Positions 1 to 4,719 of a stretch of DNA of 6,254 nucleotides are shown one piece after another. The stretch spans positions 1-6,254 of the forward strand of contig JAAOZO010000043.1 of NCBI GenBank assembly GCA_011605715.1, written 5' to 3'. A model generated the notes under the pieces. It was not told where the DNA came from, searched no databases, and saw only the letters and a list, made by a program, of their open reading frames with translations. Within the stretch, counting starts at the first letter, position 1. Every line of letters starts with the position of its first letter. The position numbers were made by a program, and so were the translations under genes. The stretch is from Nitrososphaerota archaeon. Lineage in GTDB: Archaea; Thermoproteota; EX4484-205; JAAOZO01.

Positions 1-852
1 TATCCATCCTTCTAAGTAAACGAAGAACTTAGACCTAGCAAGTTTTTCCTTAGCTTTTATTATCTCAAGCCTATTTAACAAGACTTTTTTAAGTAAGCTT
101 ACTTTTTGCTTTATTGAGCTAATATCGATTGCCTCCTCTACGCTTTCAAATGTAGTCCCTTTTTCCTCTTCTGCTTCTACTGTGAGTTTAGCAAGGCCAT
201 AACTACTCAAAGCACCTTCTAATGCAACATAGTTAGAAGTAAGGGTAGCAAGCCTTATCCTTAGGATATCTTTTCCTAAGACTTTTGACTCTTCCAACGA
301 AAGTATGCACTTACCTTCTGTTGTTCTTGCTACTACTTCTTTTAGCTTAGCTATGTTCTTTCTTCTTATCCAACCTTCTAAGATAATTATGTGATTTGTT
401 TCCTTTACCTTCCGTATGACGATAAGGTTATCTCTTAGTAAAGAAAAAATCTTTGAAGAGACTTGTTCTCTAGTTGCAAACTTAGATTTCTTTAACTTTT
501 CCCAAGTGCTCAGTTTATCTTCAGCTTCACTTAAAATTTTTTGAGCGTTTGCGTAAAGCTCATATTCCTGTTCCTTTGAAGGAGTAAAGACTTCGTTACT
601 TTTTCGAACAAGCTGAGCGAATATACCTTCTTTTGGAAGTTTGTTAAGTATCGCGTCGCACCTCCTAATGAGATTTTCTAAATTATTCTTTTCTTCTGCT
701 ACGTTGGCATCTACTATGCTAAGGTCGGGAACCTGTTCTTCTACATTTTTTACCTGTAAAATTCCAAGCTTACTTATGCTATCTAAAAATTGGTCTTCTT
801 GCTCAAGAGGTAACTGTAACTTTACTTTTTTCATTTTAGCAGGTTTAAACAT
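1..852 (-). CDS. atpI: A/V-type ATP synthase subunit I (a-subunit homologue), N-terminal part, cut by the window edge
   Basis: Open from 852 to the left edge with no stop: 284 codons, the N-terminal part of a protein usually about 600-700 residues long. In this family the protein is the membrane stator subunit. Its soluble N-terminal arm holds the peripheral stalks and its C-terminal membrane domain carries the ion half-channels, so all transmembrane helices lie outside this window. The start MFKPAKMKKV is the usual family opening (M..P..M.K), which favours 852 over the in-frame ATG at 834. Residues 155-184 (IIILEGWI... then RTTEGKCIL) resemble the 'AGVI-R......RxTRGN' segment of eukaryotic subunit a. 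Residues 276-284 (FFVYLEGWI) match the conserved EGW motif that precedes the membrane domain. Residues about 53-77, 98-125 and 240-275 look helical and charged, as expected for the arm. The gene is divergent from the isomerase/epimerase gene. Family motifs are compared from memory. Confidence 0.88.
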   Translation of the reverse strand, partial: MFKPAKMKKVKLQLPLEQEDQFLDSISKLGILQVKNVEEQVPDLSIVDANVAEEKNNLENLIRRCDAILNKLPKEGIFAQLVRKSNEVFTPSKEQEYELYANAQKILSEAEDKLSTWEKLKKSKFATREQVSSKIFSLLRDNLIVIRKVKETNHIIILEGWIRRKNIAKLKEVVARTTEGKCILSLEESKVLGKDILRIRLATLTSNYVALEGALSSYGLAKLTVEAEEEKGTTFESVEEAIDISSIKQKVSLLKKVLLNRLEIIKAKEKLARSKFFVYLEGWI

Positions 853-875
853 TGACGAGACTCAAAAATGAACTA

Positions 876-884
876 ATATTTAAG
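876..884 (-). promoter_or_regulatory. TATA-like promoter of atpI
   Basis: On the minus strand the sequence CTTAAATAT runs from 884 to 876, preceded by a purine-rich stretch (GATGAAAATC) that could act as BRE. With the archaeal spacing of about 30 bp from the start of the TATA box to +1, transcription would begin at 855-853. That is 0-3 nt before the ATG at 852. No Shine-Dalgarno sequence lies before that ATG, so a leaderless message is likely. Inferred from position and sequence only. Confidence 0.6.
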
Positions 885-970
885 GATTTTCATCATTTTG
901 ATTCTTTAAATCTTTATAAATTAAACCTAGCACTCATTGAATTCTAAAAGCTATATTATCGTTATAAACA

Positions 971-978
971 TTTAAATA
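971..978 (+). promoter_or_regulatory. TATA box of the isomerase/epimerase gene
   Basis: TTTAAATA at 971-978 begins exactly 30 bp upstream of the ATG at 1001, so the predicted +1 is the A of the start codon (leaderless). There is no Shine-Dalgarno sequence; the bases before the ATG are AAATATTGTT. Hexamers AAAGCT (947-952) and AGCTTT (979-984) form an inverted repeat around this box with centres 32 bp apart, which may or may not be an operator. Confidence 0.65.
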
Positions 979-1000
979 AGCTTTAAGATAAAATATTGTT

Positions 1001-1927
1001 ATGTTCTGTGTAAAAGTAAACGTAAGAGGAAACGTAGGATGCTTTGAATTTCCTTACAAGGTAGGAATAGTTGGGTTCATGGCTTATCCAAGTACTTTAA
1101 AGAACTACAGTATTACAGAAGCATTCAAAGAACTCTTCGATGATCCGTTCTTTGAACTTGTAGAATACAGCTTCCTTGAGGAAGAAGAATGGGCAAAGGT
1201 AAAAGAAGTTGTAAAGAAAAGTAATAAGGAAGTTTCACTTGCCCTTCAACCTTTTACACTCTCTAAGGAAGGAGATATTAGTTCTTTGAAAGAAGAAGTA
1301 AGAGCTAAAGCTGTTGAAGAGATAAAGAGGAGGATAAGAATTTCAGCTGAAAGAGGTATAAGAACTGTTGGACTAACTTCTGGGCAAGATCCAGGAGAAG
1401 GAAAGAGAAGAGAAGCTACTGCACAGCTTTTAAAAAGCTTAAATGAAATATGCGAGTATGCAGAAAAATATAATACTTTTGTTTTACTTGAAGCCTTTGA
1501 TAGAAGCTACGACAGAAAACTTCTAATTGGACCAATTGAGGAAGGTAAAGAAGTAGTAGAAGAGGTAAGGAAAAGGCATAAGAATATAGGACTACTTTGG
1601 GACCTAAGCCATGCTCCAATGCTTAACGAAAGCCCTTCAGTACTTCTCAATTACAAGGAAGTAGTTTCTCATGTTCATGTAGGATGCACTAAGAAAGTAA
1701 ATGAAACTATGAAGGACTGGCATCCAAGCTTTTATAGAGAAGGCGCAATAAACAACGTAGACAACGTAGTAGAGCTTCTTGAAGTATTGAACAAGATAAA
1801 CTACAGAGGAGCTTTATCCTTTGAAGTAAAACCAGAAGAAGGACAGCACCCACAGGAAGCAATAAACGTTTCCAAGGGAGTTTTAGTTACTGCATTCTTA
1901 AAATACTTAGAAAAAAGTACGAAATAA
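1001..1927 (+). CDS. Sugar phosphate isomerase/epimerase family protein (xylose isomerase-like TIM barrel)
   Basis: A 308-residue protein of the AP endonuclease 2/xylose isomerase-like TIM-barrel superfamily. Its members bind a divalent metal and interconvert aldoses/ketoses or epimers. Residues 20-30 (KVGIVGFMAYP) look like the first barrel strand. Residues 124-135 (GLTSGQDPGEGK) form a loop I associate with an uncharacterised bacterial branch. Candidate metal ligands and catalytic residues are E164 (LLEAFDR), D201 and H204 (WDLSHAP), H224/H226 (SHVHVG), H241 (DWHPSF) and E275 (SFEVKP), so the active site looks intact. There is no signal peptide or membrane segment, so it should be cytosolic. 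The ATG at 1001 is supported by a TATA box exactly 30 bp upstream, although the first 20 residues precede the barrel. The gene converges on GH20, and the kinase nearby suggests a sugar-isomerising role. At 308 residues it is shorter than the roughly 420-430 I recall for L-rhamnose isomerases. Substrate unknown. Confidence 0.85.
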   Translation: MFCVKVNVRGNVGCFEFPYKVGIVGFMAYPSTLKNYSITEAFKELFDDPFFELVEYSFLEEEEWAKVKEVVKKSNKEVSLALQPFTLSKEGDISSLKEEVRAKAVEEIKRRIRISAERGIRTVGLTSGQDPGEGKRREATAQLLKSLNEICEYAEKYNTFVLLEAFDRSYDRKLLIGPIEEGKEVVEEVRKRHKNIGLLWDLSHAPMLNESPSVLLNYKEVVSHVHVGCTKKVNETMKDWHPSFYREGAINNVDNVVELLEVLNKINYRGALSFEVKPEEGQHPQEAINVSKGVLVTAFLKYLEKSTK

Positions 1928-1936
1928 GAAAAAAGA
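1911..1936 (-). terminator. Oligo-T termination region downstream of GH20
   Basis: Read on the minus strand, the GH20 stop codon (1939-1937) is followed within 3-8 nt by TTTTTT (1934-1929), then by T-rich sequence and a second TTTTTT (1916-1911). Archaeal RNA polymerase terminates at such T-tracts without needing a hairpin, and I see no hairpin. The second tract lies inside the last codons of the convergent plus-strand gene. Confidence 0.5.
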
Positions 1937-3604
1937 TTACCTTACTTTAGCATCTATTCTTCCTGCGGCGCCCCAGAATCTTTCTAAGATCCTTTCGAGT
2001 CCATGAGGCTTTCTTTCAGAGAGCCAAAGCTTAGAATATTTGTTGGCTAATGCAATGAAGTCTGAGGGTGTTGCGCAGTTGTTCAATCTCTTTAACCCAA
2101 CCTCAATACAATTTCTTATGAACTCCAAATCTTCTGGTAAGTTCACTTGGCAAGCCTTAGAAAGAACTTCGTTCCATGAAGACTTGAGAGCTTCAATGTC
2201 GCTTTTGCTCATCCGATAGTACCAAAAGTTTGCAAATAGAACGTGCTTTAATTGCTCTGAGACTTCAGGGTGTCCAAAAAGTTTTCTGACTTCAAGCACT
2301 TCTTTGCTCTCTTGTGTTAACGTAAGCCATTTTTCCTCCCATGCTCCATTGCCTTCAGCGATTTCCATGGTAGCTAGAAGTAGTGGATCGAGAAATGAAA
2401 ACAAGCACTCTTCTCCGTCATCACCCCATGCAGTTAATAGGAAACCAGGTAAGTTTTCTTTTCTTGCGGCAGTTATGAAGTTCTTTATGTTTTCTAGTGC
2501 AACATTGAAGTTAGGATAGTACTTGTTCCAGTTCGCCAAGCCAGGGCATGCTATTTGTTGTGACTTTCTTTTTCCGAAGAGATTGATCTTGTTCCTAAAG
2601 TACTCTTCGTCGCTTGGACTATAATCCCAGTTAGCGATTATTACCCCCTCCCATATGGGACTTTCAACTATTTCAGACCACTTTGACTTTTCCTTTTCCT
2701 CTCTTAAGTACATTCCAGTAAGCATGTCTCCCCAAAGCAATGGAACCTTTCCTTTTTCCTTTACGATATCGACCATGTTTCTATGATGAAGCTCATAAAG
2801 CTTTGGTCCTTCAAACTGCCAAGTTTTATTTAGACTTCTTCCTCTTCCCATAGCCCAAGTTTCGTCTCCTCCAATATGAATATACTTTGAAGGTGAACGC
2901 TCTACAACTTCTTTAAGCAAATCATAGGCAAACTCTCTAGCTTTTTCATTACTTACATCAAGACAACCTTCTCCAGGGTTGTGCCATTCGCTATACTCCC
3001 AAAACTCTGGTAAAGAAAGTATGTGCTCCATATGACCAGCGAGCTCAAGCGAAGGAAAGACGTCTATTCCAAGTTTTCTTCCGTAATTTACAATTTCGTT
3101 TAGTTCTTCCTCAGAAAGTCTACCTCTGTGCACACCAATTTGTGGATATTTCTTCCAAGGAAATAGGTCCTCAAAGTATATTGCAAAATAATTATACTTT
3201 AGCAAGAAAAGCCACCTTAGAAGTTTCTTGAAAGTTTCAACCTTTGGTACTCCACCACGTGCAATATCTAAGTGATATCCTCTAAAGGAAAACTTAAATT
3301 CTTCCTCTATTTTTACTTCAGGAATATAACTTGGATTTTGTTTAAGCAATTGAATTATTGTAGCATTACAAATGTTTTCATCGCCCCAAATCTTTATCTC
3401 ACCGTTAAGAACTTCTAGACCAGTTCCAGCTTTGCTAACCTTACTTATTTTCCAGCTACCCTTTGGTACGTTAAATTCATTGCTCAGGAATTCATTGAAG
3501 TTCTGAAACCCTTCGAACCTGAACCAATTTCCAGAAAACTCAAGTTTTTTTGGTTCTGGAACTATGTTGATAACACCTTTCTTTTCGCTCATTTTATATC
3601 TCAT
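1937..3604 (-). CDS. GH20 beta-N-acetylhexosaminidase, GcnA-like, cytosolic
   Basis: A 555-residue glycoside hydrolase family 20 protein, expected to cleave terminal beta-linked GlcNAc/GalNAc. Residues about 11-105 form the small N-terminal domain (INIVPEPKKLEFSG). The TIM barrel opens at 108 (RGYHLDIARGGVP) and carries YFED (143-146), the GRLSEEELNEIVNYGRKLGI stretch (161-180) and SLELAGH (185-191). HIGGDE (243-248) holds the D247-E248 pair, with E248 the expected general acid and D247 assisting the substrate acetamido group. WGDM (291-294) and TAWGDDGEE (391-399) follow. 'HIGGDE..(A)MGRGRS' and 'TAWGDDGEE' resemble the GcnA-like subgroup rather than eukaryotic HexA/B. No signal peptide, lipobox or membrane helix is present, so it probably acts on imported or internal oligosaccharides. 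The alternative start Met5 (3592) fits the promoter spacing better than 3604. It lies 37 bp downstream of the dehydrogenase gene. Exact glycan specificity is unknown. Confidence 0.88.
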   Translation of the reverse strand: MRYKMSEKKGVINIVPEPKKLEFSGNWFRFEGFQNFNEFLSNEFNVPKGSWKISKVSKAGTGLEVLNGEIKIWGDENICNATIIQLLKQNPSYIPEVKIEEEFKFSFRGYHLDIARGGVPKVETFKKLLRWLFLLKYNYFAIYFEDLFPWKKYPQIGVHRGRLSEEELNEIVNYGRKLGIDVFPSLELAGHMEHILSLPEFWEYSEWHNPGEGCLDVSNEKAREFAYDLLKEVVERSPSKYIHIGGDETWAMGRGRSLNKTWQFEGPKLYELHHRNMVDIVKEKGKVPLLWGDMLTGMYLREEKEKSKWSEIVESPIWEGVIIANWDYSPSDEEYFRNKINLFGKRKSQQIACPGLANWNKYYPNFNVALENIKNFITAARKENLPGFLLTAWGDDGEECLFSFLDPLLLATMEIAEGNGAWEEKWLTLTQESKEVLEVRKLFGHPEVSEQLKHVLFANFWYYRMSKSDIEALKSSWNEVLSKACQVNLPEDLEFIRNCIEVGLKRLNNCATPSDFIALANKYSKLWLSERKPHGLERILERFWGAAGRIDAKVR

Positions 3605-3618
3605 TAGAGGGCATTACG

Positions 3619-3640
3619 CAAGTATTTAAACTTTTTCAGT
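3619..3640 (-). promoter_or_regulatory. Promoter of the GH20 gene (ACTGA/A-tract, TATA, TTG module)
   Basis: On the minus strand, ACTGAAAAAG (3640-3631) is followed directly by the TATA-like TTTAAATA (3630-3623) and then TTG (3621-3619). All of this fits into the 37-bp gap after the dehydrogenase stop codon. A spacing of 30 bp from the start of the TATA box puts +1 near 3600, downstream of the first ATG (3604) and 8 nt before the second in-frame ATG (3592). This is a compressed copy of the elements before the kinase and dehydrogenase genes. Confidence 0.55.
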
Positions 3641-3641
3641 T

Positions 3642-4646
3642 CTATATCATTTTACTAAGTGTCCTAACCTTCTTAACTTCCTTGTTTACCAAGCATTCTT
3701 CGTTTATAGTTCCTCTTAGAGCATAAAGCATGTTCTTTACTGCCTGCTCAGCCATCCCTCTCCTTGCCTCAAATGTAGCACTTGCAATATGAGGAGTTAA
3801 AACTACGTTCTCAAGTTTAACTAGTTCGCTAGATTTGCTCAATGGTTCATTTTGAAAAACGTCTAATGCTGCACCAGAAATAACTTTGTTCTTCAATGCT
3901 TCAATTAAAGCTTCTTCATCAACCACAGCTCCCCTTGATATATTTATTAGAAATGCATCTTTTTTCATCAAGCTTATTTCTCTTTTACTTATCATTTTCT
4001 TTGTTTCTGGAGTTAAAGCTACAGACAATACTAAGAAGTCTGCTTCTGAAAGAACACTGCTAAGGTCTTTAAACTTTAAGTTGTACTCTTCTTCAAATTC
4101 AAGCTTTCTAGTTCTACTGTAGTAAATTACGTTCATTCCAAAGCATCTTGCTCTCTTTGCAATTTCTTTTCCAATTTTTCCAAGGCCAACAATTCCTAAA
4201 GTTTTTCCCCTAAGTTCACGACCTAGCATGAACGTTAGGCTCCAACCACTTTTCCAGTTGCCTTCCCTTATTAGCTTGTCACCCTCAACTACTCGCCTAG
4301 CAACTGAAAGCATTAGTGCAAAGGCAAACTCTGCAACTGAAATTGTTAGAGGGTCTGCTGCGTTGAAAACGTAGATTCCTTTCTTTGTTGCTTCTTCTAT
4401 GTCTATATGATCGTAACCTGCACTAACTGTACTTATGATCTTAACGTTACTTAATTTTTCAATAACTTCTTTAGTAAACTTGTCCGTCAGTAAGCATATT
4501 ACACCGTCAGCTTCAGCTACACTCTTTACTAGTTCTTCTCCCTGCAGTGGGTATTCTTTTTTTAGTTCAACAACTTCTGCATGCTCCTTCAACTCATCTA
4601 AGACAGGAAACTTTAGGTCATGGGTTACTACAACTTTTGGTTTCAT
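3642..4646 (-). CDS. D-2-hydroxyacid dehydrogenase, glyoxylate reductase (GyaR)-type
   Basis: A 334-residue NAD(P)-dependent D-isomer-specific 2-hydroxyacid dehydrogenase. It would reduce a 2-oxo acid such as glyoxylate or hydroxypyruvate to the D-2-hydroxy acid, or run in reverse. The outer catalytic domain is split (about 1-100 and 290-334) around a Rossmann domain with GLGKIG (154-159). Catalytic residues are R238 (ISRGA), E267 (DVFQNEP) and H286 (TPHIAS). The second Rossmann strand ends in YYSRTRK (175-181) with no acidic residue, which suggests NADP(H) use. YYSRTRK, VVLTPHI.SATFEAR and LVNKEV.K.R match my memory of Thermococcales GyaR, also about 334 residues. However, residues 100-106 (LTISVAE) look more like phosphoglycerate dehydrogenases, so the substrate is open. 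The start is well fixed: a TATA-like box begins 30 bp before the ATG. It lies 73 bp after the kinase and 37 bp before GH20, and may process a product of the sugar pathway. Cytosolic. Confidence 0.88.
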   Translation of the reverse strand: MKPKVVVTHDLKFPVLDELKEHAEVVELKKEYPLQGEELVKSVAEADGVICLLTDKFTKEVIEKLSNVKIISTVSAGYDHIDIEEATKKGIYVFNAADPLTISVAEFAFALMLSVARRVVEGDKLIREGNWKSGWSLTFMLGRELRGKTLGIVGLGKIGKEIAKRARCFGMNVIYYSRTRKLEFEEEYNLKFKDLSSVLSEADFLVLSVALTPETKKMISKREISLMKKDAFLINISRGAVVDEEALIEALKNKVISGAALDVFQNEPLSKSSELVKLENVVLTPHIASATFEARRGMAEQAVKNMLYALRGTINEECLVNKEVKKVRTLSKMI

Positions 4647-4659
4647 AGCTTAAAACAAC

Positions 4660-4667
4660 TTGTACAA
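4660..4667. promoter_or_regulatory. Possible operator: palindrome TTGTACAA just after the TATA box of the dehydrogenase gene
   Basis: A perfect 8-bp palindrome, TTGTACAA, lies at about -22 to -15 relative to the predicted start at 4646. It sits within a larger near-palindrome and within two tandem copies of AAGTTGT on the minus strand (4670-4664 and 4661-4655, period 9). A protein bound here would overlap the transcription initiation complex. This is a pattern seen by eye and may be chance. Confidence 0.25.
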
Positions 4668-4688
4668 CTTTATATTCTTTTTCTTAGT
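4665..4688 (-). promoter_or_regulatory. Promoter of the dehydrogenase gene (ACTAAG/A-tract, TATA, TTG module)
   Basis: On the minus strand, ACTAAGAAAAAG (4688-4677) is a purine-rich BRE-like stretch followed by the TATA-like AATATAAA (4676-4669). The TATA core begins 30 bp before the ATG at 4646, so the message is predicted to be leaderless. No Shine-Dalgarno sequence is present (TTTTAAGCT before the ATG). It lies within the 73-bp gap after the kinase stop codon, so this gene can be transcribed on its own. Over 24 bp it matches the kinase promoter at 18 positions without gaps. Confidence 0.6.
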
Positions 4689-4719
4689 TGAGAAGAAATA
4701 GTTAAAGCGAATCCTATAT

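Noticed and set aside
641..871. Plus-strand open frame of 76 codons antisense to atpI
   Set aside because: It lies opposite the strongly supported atpI coding frame, has low-complexity Ser/Phe/Leu composition typical of a shadow frame, and has no recognisable domain.
876..896. C-box-like ATGATGA on the minus strand (896-890), considered as a C/D box sRNA, and a 7-codon frame MMKILKY beginning there
   Set aside because: No D or D' box (CTGA) follows at suitable spacing, and the sequence overlaps the atpI promoter. The 7-codon frame ends at 874-872 and has no support.
913..920. Second TATA-like box TTTATAAA in the divergent region, palindromic and so usable on either strand
   Set aside because: It would give a leader of about 58 nt to the isomerase or about 40 nt to atpI, unlike the exact leaderless spacing of the boxes at 971-978 and 884-876. 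It could still be a minor upstream promoter.
1416..1619. Minus-strand open frame inside the isomerase/epimerase gene
   Set aside because: Shadow of a well-supported coding frame; no promoter and no family resemblance.
1750..1773. Short tandem-like repeat of ACAACGTAG/ACAACGTAGTAG in the isomerase gene
   Set aside because: It is explained by the coding sequence NNVDNVV; only two copies and no extension beyond the codons.
2304..2519. Plus-strand open frame inside the GH20 gene
   Set aside because: Antisense to a segment that carries conserved GH20 residues (TAWGDDGEE); no independent evidence.
3886..4653. Two plus-strand open frames (3886-4122, 4435-4653) inside the dehydrogenase gene
   Set aside because: Both are opposite the conserved Rossmann and catalytic segments and have shadow-like Ser/Phe/Leu composition.
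4690..4702. T-rich patch on the minus strand downstream of rhaB (ACTATTTCTTCTC) as a terminator
   Set aside because: Interrupted T runs no longer than three; too weak to call, so read-through into the dehydrogenase gene remains possible.
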